A stretch of DNA of 64,000 nucleotides from an uncultured Vampirovibrio sp. (GTDB lineage: Bacteria > Cyanobacteriota > Vampirovibrionia > Gastranaerophilales > Gastranaerophilaceae). Positions 50,998 to 60,467 of the stretch are shown here, piece after piece (position 1 is the first letter of the stretch; each line of letters begins with the position of its first letter). The notes below the pieces were generated by a model that was not told where the DNA came from, did not search any database, and saw only the letters and a list, made by a program, of their open reading frames with translations. The stretch spans positions 310,001 to 374,000 of the forward strand of contig CAJTXT010000001.1 in NCBI GenBank assembly GCA_910583875.1, in the 5' to 3' direction. Both the position numbers and the translations under genes were made by a program.

Positions 50998-52127
50998 TGA
51001 AAATTCATGAATATCAAGCAAAAGAACTTTTTAAACTCTATGGAGTTAAAGTTCCTTCTTCTGTTTTGTGTGAAAAACGTGAAGATATCGAACCCATTTT
51101 AAGAGAAATATCCTTTCCTTGTGTAATAAAGGCACAGGTTCATTCTGGTGCAAGAGGCAAGGCAGGCGGAGTTAAACTTGCAAAAGATTATAACAGCGCG
51201 GTTGAAATTGCTAATAATATTTTGGGAATGGAGTTAAAATCGACTCAAGCAGGAACAAAAAAAGTCCGCAAAATTCTAATAGAGCAAGGTATTGATATTG
51301 ATAAAGAAATATACTTAAGTTTGACTTTTGACCGTGCTAATGAATGTATAGCATTAATCGTATCAACCGAAGGCGGTATGGATATTGAAGCGGTTGCTAA
51401 AGAAGCGCCTGAAAAAATTCATACAGAACTTATAAAGGAAATTTTTCACCCGCTTGAAACTGTTTCAAAGCTTGGGTTTAATGCTGAGATAACAAATAAA
51501 ATAGTTGATATAGTAAACTCATTATATAAACTTGCAATTGAAAAAGACGCATCTCTTGTTGAAATCAACCCGCTTGTTATTACAAAGCAGCAAGATGTTA
51601 TTGCACTTGACGCTAAAATTAATTTTGATGATAACGCTATTTTCAGGCATGAAGATATCCTTGCTTTAAAAGATGAAGCAGAAGAAAATCCTTTTGAACT
51701 TGAAGCACAAAAATCTGGATTAAATTATATTAAACTTGACGGTACAATAGGTTGTATGGTAAATGGTGCAGGGCTTGCGATGGCAACAATGGATGTTATT
51801 CGTCTTGCGGGCAAAGACGCCGCAAATTTTTTAGATGTTGGCGGTGGAGCGAGCAGCGAAAAAATAGAAAAAGCTTTTAAACTTTTAATTTCTGATGAAA
51901 ATTTAGAAGCTGTTTTTATAAACATTTTTGGCGGTATTTTAAGATGTGATTTTCTTGCAGAAGGTGTTAAAAATGCAATAAAAACACTCAATGTTCAATG
52001 CCCAGTTATTGTTAGAATGGAAGGGACAAATAAAGAATTGGGAAGCGAAATTCTTAATAATTCGGGTTTAAAATTTACTGTTGTAAATGACTTAAATGAA
52101 GCAATAGAGGTAATCAAGAAGATATAA
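50997..52127 (+). CDS. sucC: Succinyl-CoA synthetase beta subunit
   Basis: 376 residues. MKIHEYQAKELFKLYGVKVP at the N-terminus, then VIKAQVHSGARGKAGGVKLA (ATP-grasp), then NGAGLAMATMDVI and NIFGGILRCD in the ligase domain are diagnostic. With SucD it makes succinyl-CoA from succinate with ATP or GTP, or runs in reverse. The start overlaps the ligase gene stop and the stop overlaps sucD. Confidence 0.95.
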   Translation: MKIHEYQAKELFKLYGVKVPSSVLCEKREDIEPILREISFPCVIKAQVHSGARGKAGGVKLAKDYNSAVEIANNILGMELKSTQAGTKKVRKILIEQGIDIDKEIYLSLTFDRANECIALIVSTEGGMDIEAVAKEAPEKIHTELIKEIFHPLETVSKLGFNAEITNKIVDIVNSLYKLAIEKDASLVEINPLVITKQQDVIALDAKINFDDNAIFRHEDILALKDEAEENPFELEAQKSGLNYIKLDGTIGCMVNGAGLAMATMDVIRLAGKDAANFLDVGGGASSEKIEKAFKLLISDENLEAVFINIFGGILRCDFLAEGVKNAIKTLNVQCPVIVRMEGTNKELGSEILNNSGLKFTVVNDLNEAIEVIKKI

Positions 52128-52999
52128 TGTCTATATTTATAAATAAAAATACAAAATTAATTGTTCAAGGTATTACAGGTAAAGAAGGTTCTTTTCACGC
52201 ACAAAGCTGTCAAGAATACGGTACTAACTTAGTTGGCGGTGTTACTCCTAAAAAAGGCGGAATGGAGATACTTGGTGTACCTGTTTTTAATACGGTAAAA
52301 GAAGCAGTAAATGAAGTAAATGCAGATACAAGTATGATATTTGTGCCTGCAAGATTTGCTGCAAACGCTATTATAGAAGCGGCAGAAGCAGGCATTAAAC
52401 TTATTGTTTGTATTACAGAGGGTATTCCTGTATATGATATGATTAATGCAAAAAAAGCTGTAACAATGAATGGGGCAAGATTAATCGGACCAAATTGCCC
52501 GGGGTTAATAACTCCTAATGAAGCAAAAGTTGGTATTATGCCTTCTAATATTCACAGAAAAGGCAATGTCGGCGTTATTTCAAGAAGCGGTACTTTGACT
52601 TATGAAGCAGTTTATCAATTGACTCAATTAGGTTTAGGACAATCAACTTGTATAGGAATAGGCGGAGACCCTATTATAGGAACAAGTTTTATTGATGTGT
52701 TAAAAGCCTTTCAAGAAGATGAGCAGACAGAAGCTATTTGTATGATTGGTGAAATAGGTGGAACTGCTGAAGAAGAAGCTTCTGAATTTATTAAACAATA
52801 CGTAACAAAACCTGTTGTAAGTTTTATTGCGGGTTTAAGTGCGCCCGAAGGTAAGAGAATGGGACATGCCGGAGCTATTATATCCGGTGGCAAAGGTACA
52901 GCAGTAAGTAAAATGGAAGCTTTGACATCTGCGGGTGTTACTGTTTGCAAAAACCCTGCGGATTTGGGTATTACAATAAAAGATATATTAAAAAAATAG
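52127..52999 (+). CDS. sucD: Succinyl-CoA synthetase alpha subunit
   Basis: 290 residues. LIVQGITGKEGSFHAQ, then GGVTPKKGG, then RLIGPNCPGLITP (CoA binding) are present, and the phosphorylated histidine is in KRMGHAGAIISGG. Complete and normal length. It ends the rfaE1-to-sucD operon with a TAG stop, 26 bp before a convergent regulator gene. Confidence 0.96.
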   Translation: MSIFINKNTKLIVQGITGKEGSFHAQSCQEYGTNLVGGVTPKKGGMEILGVPVFNTVKEAVNEVNADTSMIFVPARFAANAIIEAAEAGIKLIVCITEGIPVYDMINAKKAVTMNGARLIGPNCPGLITPNEAKVGIMPSNIHRKGNVGVISRSGTLTYEAVYQLTQLGLGQSTCIGIGGDPIIGTSFIDVLKAFQEDEQTEAICMIGEIGGTAEEEASEFIKQYVTKPVVSFIAGLSAPEGKRMGHAGAIISGGKGTAVSKMEALTSAGVTVCKNPADLGITIKDILKK

Positions 53000-53025
53000 T
53001 TTCAAAACTTATGAACAACTTTACA

Positions 53026-53253
53026 CTATATCATTTCATTGTTATTGTTAACAAATTGAATGTCATAACCAAGAATTTCTGCAATAAGTAGCATTTCTTC
53101 ATAAGTTATACTTGCATTACAAAGTTTTCTTGAGAAAGATTTACTATTATATGTTTTACCCGTCATTTCAGCCATTTTACGAGCTAAATCAATTTGTTTA
53201 ATTCCTTTTTGTGAAAGAAGGGTTTTTATTTGTTCTCGTGTATGCATTTTCAT
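53026..53253 (-). CDS. Small helix-turn-helix regulator
   Basis: 75 residues. REQIKTLLSQKGIKQIDLARKMAEM, then YNSKSFSRKLCNASITYEEMLLIAEIL fits a lambda-repressor-like/XRE domain, with a short tail FVNNNNEMI. The start is at 53253 or two codons later. It is divergent from the 71-residue gene at 53385, with a palindromic operator in between, so self-regulation is likely. Confidence 0.65.
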   Translation of the reverse strand: MKMHTREQIKTLLSQKGIKQIDLARKMAEMTGKTYNSKSFSRKLCNASITYEEMLLIAEILGYDIQFVNNNNEMI

Positions 53254-53282
53254 AATACTATTCTACATAATTTGCAGATTAG

Positions 53283-53332
53283 TTGACAAATAAGTAGAAA
53301 ACCATTAGAATATCTACAAAATATGTAGATAT
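53283..53332 (+). promoter_or_regulatory. Promoter with overlapping palindromic operator
   Basis: TTGACA (53283-53288), 17 bp, TAGAAT (53306-53311), then the palindrome ATATCTACA-AAATA-TGTAGATAT (53310-53332) covering the start region. A further half-site TGTAGAT occurs just downstream near 53345, and TCTACATAA upstream near 53265. A repressor bound here would block the plus-strand transcript. The divergent HTH protein is the obvious candidate. Confidence 0.65.
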
Positions 53333-53384
53333 GACAACCAAAAATGTAGATAAAATATTAATAATCTTAACAAAAGGAGCAAAT

Positions 53385-53600
53385 ATGACAATTCTTAAGG
53401 CAAATAAAAGAGGAAATTACGAATATACAGAAGAAGAATACAAAGAGCTGCAAAAACATATTTGGAGTATTTATAACATTTTAGAAGTAATGCACATATA
53501 TTGTGAATATAATTTGTTTTCTGCTAAACAAATTGCTCCGATTCTGTTTTTAGTTGAAGTTATGGAAAAAGAATTGTATGGCATATATTGTCGATTTTGA
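53385..53600 (+). CDS. 71-residue protein of unknown function, regulator-linked
   Basis: I start at the ATG at 53385, preceded by AAAGGAG at 5-11 bases; an ATG at 53331 is in frame but sits inside the operator. The protein begins MTILKANKRGNYEYTEEEYK and is mostly helical, with CEYNLFSAKQIAPILFLVEVME. No family recognised. Divergent small regulator plus small gene with a shared operator resembles phage immunity or toxin-antitoxin layouts, but nothing proves either. Confidence 0.5.
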   Translation: MTILKANKRGNYEYTEEEYKELQKHIWSIYNILEVMHIYCEYNLFSAKQIAPILFLVEVMEKELYGIYCRF

Positions 53601-53647
53601 ATTTCTTTGATTTTTATAGTTTGAAGTACATACATGAATTTTAAAAT

Positions 53648-53679
53648 TGGTAAGATGCTGAAACAAGTTCAGCATGACA
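53648..53679. repeat. Dispersed palindromic repeat
   Basis: TTGGTAAGATGCTGAAAC-AAGTTCAGCATGACA, GCTGAA/TTCAGC subtype. It opens the 547-bp gene-free stretch 53601-54147, which holds four members of the family and nothing else I can support. Confidence 0.82.
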
Positions 53680-53717
53680 AAAAATAATAACATAACATTG
53701 GGATTGAAAAAGTATAT

Positions 53718-53735
53718 AAACAAGTTCAGCATGAT
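53718..53735. repeat. Partial dispersed repeat
   Basis: AAACAAGTTCAGCATGAT, only the right half of a unit. The left half is replaced by unrelated AT-rich sequence. Confidence 0.65.
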
Positions 53736-53827
53736 AAAAAATAATAACAAAACATTCAGATTATGAAAAATAATTATACATATTTTAAATGATAAAAAGA
53801 AATTAATTATTTTATTCCAAATATAAC

Positions 53828-53909
53828 TGTCATGCTGAACTTGTTTGACTACTTTTTCCAAAATCTTTGATTTTGTGAAAAATGTCTGGTTTCCCACAGC
53901 ATCTTACCA
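53828..53909. repeat. Dispersed repeat variant with internal insert
   Basis: TGTCATGCTGAACTTG begins a normal unit, then about 50 bases follow (ACTACTTTTTCCAAAATC, TTTGATTTTGTGAAAAATG, TCTGGTTTCCC) before ACAGCATCTTACC closes it. It is the inverted relative of 34587-34665. Confidence 0.78.
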
Positions 53910-54054
53910 ATGTTTTAATAAAGCATTATTTTGGATTTTAAACTATTTCTGTATTTTTGATTATTACTATAATCAAGCTGCCATTTCCATAGTGTCTTAC
54001 AAACTTTAGATAACAACTTTTAATTAAAAATAAGTTTTATGATTTAATTCCTAA

Positions 54055-54101
54055 TGTGGTCAGATGCTGTGAAAAATGTCTGGTTTACCACATTGTCTGA
54101 G
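54055..54101. repeat. Fragment of the insert-bearing repeat variant
   Basis: CAGATGCTGTGAAAAATG, TCTGGTTTACCACATTGTCTG repeats the GTGAAAAATGTCTGGTTT segment of the insert but without the AAGTTCAG half. Confidence 0.6.
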
Positions 54102-54147
54102 ATTTAGAAGCATATTTATAAATTCTCATATTTTTACAATTGCAAAT

Positions 54148-54393
54148 TTAATTTTTATCACGAGAAATAATTTCTTGCGGATTAATTTTTTCACAAGCAT
54201 TTTGTTCACTTGGTTTTATTGTAGTATCATTCTTTACGGGCTGAATAGCTTCTTCGTTTTTAATTGTTTGCTGCATTCGCATAAGTTCTGCTTTTCTTGC
54301 ATTTTCTATAATATCACTTAATACAAGCTGCTGAGCAAAACCATTACATACAGATAAACTGCCTAAAATTATACAAATAAAAACTTTTCTCAT
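54148..54393 (-). CDS. 81-residue secreted protein of unknown function
   Basis: A signal peptide (RKVFICIILGSLSVCNGFAQQ) is followed by a short helical, charged mature part (LSDIIENARKAELMRMQQTI) and a polar tail with one cysteine. AGGAGGAATA precedes the ATG, a strong ribosome binding site. It lies downstream of nagZ on the same strand, 53 bp away. No family recognised. Confidence 0.6.
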   Translation of the reverse strand: MRKVFICIILGSLSVCNGFAQQLVLSDIIENARKAELMRMQQTIKNEEAIQPVKNDTTIKPSEQNACEKINPQEIISRDKN

Positions 54394-54446
54394 TATTCCT
54401 CCTGTTTTTTATATTTTGAAGAAAAATAAGAAATTTGTTTATTGCA

Positions 54447-55457
54447 TTATTGGATAATTCCATATTGGCGTTTTAATTTTATTATTTTTTCAAGGGAATT
54501 ATTAATATCAATTTCCTTTATAATACCGTCATTAACAGCCTTTTCCAGTTCATTAATTAAATTATAAATATCTTTTGTTGTATCACGAAAAATGAACATG
54601 TTAACTCCTGCATTTATTGCTTTTATACAGGCTTCAAGTCTTGTAAAACCTTTTATACCGTTCATTTCCATATCATCTGTTATAATTACGCCATTAAAGC
54701 CAAGCTCATTAATTAATAAATCATTTATGATTTTTTTTGAAATAGAAGCAGGTGTTTGAGTTTCTTCTAAATTAGGATATAAAACATGTGCCGCCATGAT
54801 TGCTGGTATACCTATTTTAATAGCTTCTGCAAACGGTTTTATATGCTGTTCTTTTAAATCTTCTTTTGATAAATCAATAACTGGAAGGGTTTTGTGTGAA
54901 TCTGCACTTGCTGCGCCATGACCCGGAAAGTGTTTACCGACTGTGATAATTCCATATTTTTCATATTCTTTTATTACTACATTAGAAGCTGCTATAACTT
55001 CATCTGTATTAGAAGAAAACGCACGTTCACCTATAATTGGATTATTTTGATTTGTATTTACATCAAGGACAGGTGCAAAATTCATATTAAACCCGTAGCT
55101 TTTTAGTTCAAGAGCTATTTCTTTTATTTGATTTTGAAGATAAGAAAGCCCCATTCTATAAGCAAGATTTGCACTTAAATATTTTTTGCCATTATGAATT
55201 TTTTCTGTTCTTTCTACTCTTCCGCCTTCTTGGTCTATGCTGTAGAACATTGGTATAGAAGCAGTTTGAGAAATATCTAATATTAATTTTTTTATCTGTT
55301 TTTCACTTTCGATATTGTAGGAAAAAAAGATTACCCCGCCAAGTCCATTTTTTACAAGTTCAGTAAAATGCTTGCTAAACCTAAAGCTTGTACCTACAAA
55401 GCCTGTAATAAACATTTGTGATATTTTTTGTTTTAAAGTTAAATCATTTATATTCAT
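54447..55457 (-). CDS. nagZ: Beta-N-acetylhexosaminidase, glycoside hydrolase family 3
   Basis: 336 residues. The GH3 signature KHFPGHGAASADSHKTLPVID supplies the catalytic His; VIITDDMEMNGIKG carries the Asp nucleophile. MFYSIDQEGGRVERT lies in the substrate region. NagZ cleaves GlcNAc from anhydro-muropeptides in peptidoglycan recycling. Single-domain length is normal. The start overlaps the stop of the upstream GH13-like gene by one base. Confidence 0.92.
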   Translation of the reverse strand: MNINDLTLKQKISQMFITGFVGTSFRFSKHFTELVKNGLGGVIFFSYNIESEKQIKKLILDISQTASIPMFYSIDQEGGRVERTEKIHNGKKYLSANLAYRMGLSYLQNQIKEIALELKSYGFNMNFAPVLDVNTNQNNPIIGERAFSSNTDEVIAASNVVIKEYEKYGIITVGKHFPGHGAASADSHKTLPVIDLSKEDLKEQHIKPFAEAIKIGIPAIMAAHVLYPNLEETQTPASISKKIINDLLINELGFNGVIITDDMEMNGIKGFTRLEACIKAINAGVNMFIFRDTTKDIYNLINELEKAVNDGIIKEIDINNSLEKIIKLKRQYGIIQ

Positions 55458-57748
55458 TATGTTCTCTTAATTTTGAAAATACGGAATTCTGATGGTTCAA
55501 GCTTTTCTATCTCTATTGTTTTTATATCGGGTTCACAATAGTGTTCAACAAAATCTTTTTTATCATCTTCATAAATATATTCACAATGAAGTGTGAAATC
55601 ACCAGGAATCTCAATTTTTTTGTTCTCGATTGCGATATTTGTTTTTATTGTATATTCCATTATGCCTTCTTGATTTTGTTTTAAGATTTTTTCATTTGAA
55701 GGAAGATAATTTGCTGCTATAACAAAGCACTCTTTAACTGTTTCTTTTGAAATCATCCAACTTATAAAACCATTTTTACTTTGTTTTATTATTTGTGCTT
55801 CACCATCTATTGTAAGTTCATTGTTAATTGCAAGTCTTCTTATTGCATCAAATTTATTATAAAAATCCTCATCATTTGCTCTAATTAAAGAAACTTCTTC
55901 TTGAATAGTAGCTTCAATTCCGTCTTTAGAGAAAGACTCATCACCATCAACATACATAACAGGACGTTGTGCAAGCTTGCCTCCGGGTAAGAATTTGAAC
56001 TTAAACCATTTGAATAATGCTTCTTCTTTATCCATTAAACCTAAATATCGATTTACTGTTCTGAATTCGCCGTCTTGATTATTGTAGGTTTTTAAAATTG
56101 ATAATAATGAATTTTTTATAATTGTACTGTTATAATCTTGTAATTCACGATTGTTATTGATAACTTCTGTCGGGATTTTTTCATAATCTGTTTTTGTATC
56201 ATTACCCCATAACAAATCAAAGCCCATATCTTGATGATATTCTTTGAAATAAGAATTCCATAAACGATATTCTGCCATTGTTGCAAAATAAGGAATTTCC
56301 TTTTTAAAGATTTCATTTATTTTCTTTAATAAAAATCTTGGGGCACGATAGCTTATAGGATTTAAGTCTTTTTCACTCATTTCATCAACAACAAAATCTG
56401 TATTAGAAAGTCTAAAACCGTCAAAGTTATAATCTTTTTGGAGTTTTCTCAAATGTTCTATGCAGAAATTTATAACAGGAAGATTGTATTCACCATTTTC
56501 AAGGTAAACAAAATAAAATGGAGTCTGACAATCTGAACCTGCAAATTCTGATACATCATGACCTTGTGCATTATAATGTTTAAAAATAGGATACGAACCG
56601 CATTCTGACATTTTTTCAAATATTGGTATACCGCTTGAACACCAAGCACCGTCTGGAAGCGTCCATAAACCTTCTTCAATAAGAGAATTAATTATTTCGC
56701 CTCGTTTTGTAATATCTTTGTCTTTTGTAATTTTATTAGCTTTTACCCCTTCAATACGTGAAACAATATCTGTAACTCGTTTTTGAAGTTTTTTCTGTTC
56801 TTCCTTTTTTGTTATGAAATTTGAAAGTTCTTTTCTTTTTTCTTCCAATTCTTCTGTAAACCGTTTATAAATCGGCATAAATTCTTGTGCTAAATCAACT
56901 GAACCGCTTTTTAATGTAGATTGATAAATATTGCGGACTATTGTAACATCATCTTCATCAAATTCTTGTGATAACTTAATAGCTGCAAGATTTAATGATT
57001 TAGATATTTCTTCAGTTAAAAATTTAACATCGACCCACCTCGCAATTTCAGGATGTGCCATTACTGTTTTTGAATATCTTCCGCTTTGTGGTACAACATC
57101 ATAAATAACAGGATGTCCGGCAAGCTGTGCAAGCGTTATAAATAATTTAACCTGTTCTTTTGCACTGATTCCTGCTTCTTTAAGCTCTTTATCCGCAAGT
57201 TTTTCACTTACTTCTTCGCTGCTTGCGGTTAGATATGCGTTTCCAAAGTCACGCGGATGAAACGGTACTAAATATATTGTTGTAGATAATATATTTTTCT
57301 CAAGATTACCAGAAGGTAAAATAACTATCTGTCTTAACCAATCAATAAATTTTGCTGGTGCCATATCTTTTGCACCATCACCTAAACCTGCAAGGTTTAT
57401 AAGTTTTATATCATGCTGCTCTTGTTTTATCCAATCTGCATCTTCAAAACCATATCTTTTTACAGCACTGATTTCATTATTTTTAATTACAAGTTTTTCA
57501 TTTTCAAAGGTTGAATTTATTTCTAATTTTTTTTCAAGACAAAAAATAACTTCATTATCTTTTAATTCTTCAAGTGCTTTTGCTTGTGAATATGGAAGAT
57601 AACCAAATTTTTCAATTAAAGAAACGAGTTCATTTTTTCTCTCTGCTGTAAGAGTTTCTGCTGAATATTTATTTTTTATTTTTAGATATAAATCATTAAA
57701 AATTTCTGATTTATTAATTTCTTGTTTTTTAAAAAGAAAATTAAACAT
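55457..57748 (-). CDS. GH13-like alpha-amylase-fold protein with altered catalytic residues
   Basis: 763 residues. A (beta/alpha)8 amylase-type barrel is visible: VIYDVVPQSGRYS (region I, normally DxVxNH), DGFRLSNTDFVV (region II) and YFATMAEYRLW with Glu493 (region III). In region II the nucleophile position is Ser448 (FRLS) instead of Asp (FRxD). Region I has lost NH, so hydrolysis or transfer is doubtful. The C-terminus has a beta domain. AAGGGG ribosome binding site. It is coupled to nagZ. It may bind rather than cleave glycans. Confidence 0.65.
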   Translation of the reverse strand: MFNFLFKKQEINKSEIFNDLYLKIKNKYSAETLTAERKNELVSLIEKFGYLPYSQAKALEELKDNEVIFCLEKKLEINSTFENEKLVIKNNEISAVKRYGFEDADWIKQEQHDIKLINLAGLGDGAKDMAPAKFIDWLRQIVILPSGNLEKNILSTTIYLVPFHPRDFGNAYLTASSEEVSEKLADKELKEAGISAKEQVKLFITLAQLAGHPVIYDVVPQSGRYSKTVMAHPEIARWVDVKFLTEEISKSLNLAAIKLSQEFDEDDVTIVRNIYQSTLKSGSVDLAQEFMPIYKRFTEELEEKRKELSNFITKKEEQKKLQKRVTDIVSRIEGVKANKITKDKDITKRGEIINSLIEEGLWTLPDGAWCSSGIPIFEKMSECGSYPIFKHYNAQGHDVSEFAGSDCQTPFYFVYLENGEYNLPVINFCIEHLRKLQKDYNFDGFRLSNTDFVVDEMSEKDLNPISYRAPRFLLKKINEIFKKEIPYFATMAEYRLWNSYFKEYHQDMGFDLLWGNDTKTDYEKIPTEVINNNRELQDYNSTIIKNSLLSILKTYNNQDGEFRTVNRYLGLMDKEEALFKWFKFKFLPGGKLAQRPVMYVDGDESFSKDGIEATIQEEVSLIRANDEDFYNKFDAIRRLAINNELTIDGEAQIIKQSKNGFISWMISKETVKECFVIAANYLPSNEKILKQNQEGIMEYTIKTNIAIENKKIEIPGDFTLHCEYIYEDDKKDFVEHYCEPDIKTIEIEKLEPSEFRIFKIKRT

Positions 57749-57947
57749 AAAATAAACCCCTTACAACCTTGTAACACTTTTTACCCTATTATTAAAATAT
57801 AGTATTATTTTTGTATTAACGCAAGGGGATTAGTAAGAAACATTAATCTAAAGATTTAGATGATTTTATAAACCATTCGATTGATGTAATCAAAGGGCAA
57901 AATCATTACAATGTTTTTTAAAGGGTAGTAAAGTCGTTGGAGTTTTA

Positions 57948-58679
57948 ATGAAAATAAGGAAAGTTATACATATTATAAATAAATGTTTTTTATTTATTTG
58001 TGTAGTTTTATTGTCTTCACTAAGCTCTTTTGCTGCTGAAAATTCACTTTTGGGCATTGACGTTAAACAAATGCCTAATAATGGCTATAACATTTTACTT
58101 AGATTGGAGAATACAGCTCAAATTAATAAATCTATTGATTCTGAAGGTAATCTTATTATTAATTTAAATTCAACCCTTCCTTCTGATTCAATGGATATTA
58201 TTTATGATAATACTTCAGACTTAAATAATGTTATTGTTCAAAAGAAAAATAAAGATAATACTGTTATTCTGCTTCAAGGTGAAAATATTGCTAATGCGCA
58301 GATTTTTACTAAGGAATTATCAACTGGTATAACTAAAAAACTAGATGCTAAAAATAGCTTGTTAAGTAATTTATTATTTATTGCAGATAAAAAAATCTTT
58401 GCTTTTTCCTTTGCTGCTATGTTTTTAATGTTTTTGATGATGCTTGCTGTCAGACCTAAAAATCAAAGATATGTATCTTCTGATATTAAGCAAATTCATA
58501 AAACGATTAAAAGAACAAATATAAATACATTAAGAAATAAAAATCTTACTCAATCTAAAAATATACCTTCAATTAATTATAATGTTAAGAAAAGTTTAAA
58601 TTCTTCTTTTATGAGTATTCCTAAAGATTTTGTTATAAATAGCAATGTTATTGAAGAACAAATTAGGAAGGTTGGATAG
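57948..58679 (+). CDS. Exported AMIN-like single-span membrane protein
   Basis: 243 residues. A signal sequence (CFLFICVVLLSSLSSFAAE) leads to a beta-rich domain of about 110 residues with LLGIDVKQMPNNGYNILLRLEN and later VIVQKKNKDNTVILLQGENI, resembling AMIN domains. A membrane segment follows near 150-172, then a basic cytoplasmic tail of about 70 residues. AMIN domains target proteins to peptidoglycan or secretion sites. GGAG ribosome binding site. It opens the run that continues to 61073. Confidence 0.55.
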   Translation: MKIRKVIHIINKCFLFICVVLLSSLSSFAAENSLLGIDVKQMPNNGYNILLRLENTAQINKSIDSEGNLIINLNSTLPSDSMDIIYDNTSDLNNVIVQKKNKDNTVILLQGENIANAQIFTKELSTGITKKLDAKNSLLSNLLFIADKKIFAFSFAAMFLMFLMMLAVRPKNQRYVSSDIKQIHKTIKRTNINTLRNKNLTQSKNIPSINYNVKKSLNSSFMSIPKDFVINSNVIEEQIRKVG

Positions 58680-58760
58680 GAAGAAATTTAACTATTGCAT
58701 AAATTTAAATATAATATTAATATATTTTTATGCAACAAATAGATGAATAGTTAGGGTTAT

Positions 58761-59042
58761 ATGCAGGTTATAAGAGCATCAGAATTATTTGAAAATATAA
58801 AAAGCATTGATAACAATGAATTTGAACAATCTTCAAAAATAAATTTAGATTTTTCTAATATAGATTACATAGACTTAAAAGCTATTACTACTTTATTAAA
58901 TATTCAAAAAGTTGCTCTATTGAATAATAAAGTAATTTCAATGAGCAATGTAAATCCAAATGTTGGTAAAATACTTGATGTTACAGGATTGAATAAAACC
59001 TTTGCAAATGTTGCAATTACAAATCCTATCTTAAGAAAGTAA
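58761..59042 (+). CDS. STAS-domain protein (anti-sigma factor antagonist type)
   Basis: 93 residues, one domain: NLDFSNIDYIDLKAITTLLN is the strand-helix motif of STAS domains, and VISMSNVNPNVGKILDVTGLNKTF closes it. The serine normally phosphorylated (DSSG) is replaced by IDLKA, so classical kinase switching may not apply. It lies 6 bp before rsmI. Confidence 0.72.
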   Translation: MQVIRASELFENIKSIDNNEFEQSSKINLDFSNIDYIDLKAITTLLNIQKVALLNNKVISMSNVNPNVGKILDVTGLNKTFANVAITNPILRK

Positions 59043-59048
59043 GCAATA

Positions 59049-59861
59049 ATGGCTTCACAGTTTTATATAGTTGCAACACCCATAGGAAATTTGAGCGATA
59101 TAACTCTTAGAAGTGTCGAAGTTTTGAAACAGATTGATTATATTGCATGTGAAGATACACGTGTGACAAGAATCCTTTGTGAAAAATATGGTTTTAGTGC
59201 AAAACTTTTCGATTGCCATAAATTTAATGAAAAAGAACGAAGTGAAAAGATACTTTCGTTAATTGAAGAGGGTAAAAGAATTGCACTTGTTTCAGACGCC
59301 GGAACTCCTGGAATTTCTGACCCTGGGTGCGTGCTTATTCAAGAACTTCTTAATAATGGCGTTAAAATTACTTCTCTTCCCGGTGCTTGTGCCGTTACAA
59401 CATTTTTAAGTATGCTGCCACGCAAAACAGAAGAATATGCATTTATCGGATTTATTCCACGTCAGAAAAAACAGCAGATTGAAATTCTCAATAAGCATAA
59501 ATATACAAATTGTGTTTTTTATGAGTCACCTAACCGTTTAAAAGAAACATTAGAAAATATTCAAGAAATTTATGGCTATAATAAAAAAATTGCTGTAGGA
59601 AGAGAACTTACAAAGGTTTTTGAAGAAGTAAAAATTGGTGAAGTTAAAGAAATTCTTGATTATTATAATAATAATCCTTTAAAAGGTGAAATTGTTGCTA
59701 TGGTTTTTGCTTCTGAAAATAGTGAAGTTTCAGATGAAGAATTAATTGAAAAAATAAAAATTTTAAAAGATGAAGGTTTTTCTCAAAAAGATATTTCTAA
59801 AATAATTTCAAAACTGTATAATGTTAATAAAAATCACGTTTACAAAATGGTTTTAGACTAA
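59049..59861 (+). CDS. rsmI: 16S rRNA (cytidine-1402 2'-O) methyltransferase
   Basis: 270 residues. FYIVATPIGNLSDITLRSVEVL at the N-terminus, then CEDTRVTRIL, SDAGTPGISDPG and FYESPNRLKETL are the full set of RsmI motifs (tetrapyrrole-methylase fold). It methylates the ribose of C1402 in 16S rRNA. It is 8 bp before the LOG gene. Confidence 0.95.
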   Translation: MASQFYIVATPIGNLSDITLRSVEVLKQIDYIACEDTRVTRILCEKYGFSAKLFDCHKFNEKERSEKILSLIEEGKRIALVSDAGTPGISDPGCVLIQELLNNGVKITSLPGACAVTTFLSMLPRKTEEYAFIGFIPRQKKQQIEILNKHKYTNCVFYESPNRLKETLENIQEIYGYNKKIAVGRELTKVFEEVKIGEVKEILDYYNNNPLKGEIVAMVFASENSEVSDEELIEKIKILKDEGFSQKDISKIISKLYNVNKNHVYKMVLD

Positions 59862-59869
59862 GAGGTAAG

Positions 59870-60451
59870 ATGGAAGCTAAAGATAAAAAAAGAATTTGCG
59901 TATATTGTTCATCAAGTAATTATTTACCGGAAAAGTTTTATCAGTTTTCGCAAGAATTAGGACAAAAGATTGGTCAAAACGGCTATAATATGGTTTATGG
60001 CGGAACAATGGTTGGTATGATGGGTGTTATAGCAAATAATGCTATAGAAAACGGTGCTGAAGTTGTGGGTGTTATTCCTGAGCGCATTGCATCTTTCGGT
60101 TTAAAACATCCTTCTTTAGCTAAAGTAATAGTTACAAAAGATATGCGTGAGCGTAAAGCTACTATGGAAAAGTATGCGGATATTTTTGTATCTGCCCCTG
60201 GCGGCTTTGGTACCTTTGAAGAAGTTTTTGAAATTCTTGTTGCAAAACAATTAGGTTATCATAATAAACCGATTATCTTTTTGAATTTTGATAATTATTA
60301 TGAAAATATGTTTAAGATGTTTGATACATTGTATGAAAATAATTTTGCAAAAGAAGAAATGAAATCGCTTTATTTTATTGCAAATACTATTGATGAAATG
60401 TTTGATTATATAAAATCTTATATTCCTAAAGATATTGCCTTAAAATGGTAG
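59870..60451 (+). CDS. LOG-family phosphoribohydrolase
   Basis: 193 residues. The signature PGGFGTFEEVFE (PGGxGTxxE) and MVYGGTMVGMMGVIA are present; MRERKATM precedes them. The family releases the base from nucleoside 5'-monophosphates (cytokinin-activating in plants, nucleotide metabolism in bacteria). GAGG ribosome binding site 4-7 bases before the ATG. Confidence 0.9.
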   Translation: MEAKDKKRICVYCSSSNYLPEKFYQFSQELGQKIGQNGYNMVYGGTMVGMMGVIANNAIENGAEVVGVIPERIASFGLKHPSLAKVIVTKDMRERKATMEKYADIFVSAPGGFGTFEEVFEILVAKQLGYHNKPIIFLNFDNYYENMFKMFDTLYENNFAKEEMKSLYFIANTIDEMFDYIKSYIPKDIALKW

Positions 60452-60467
60452 CTGAAAGGATTAATTT

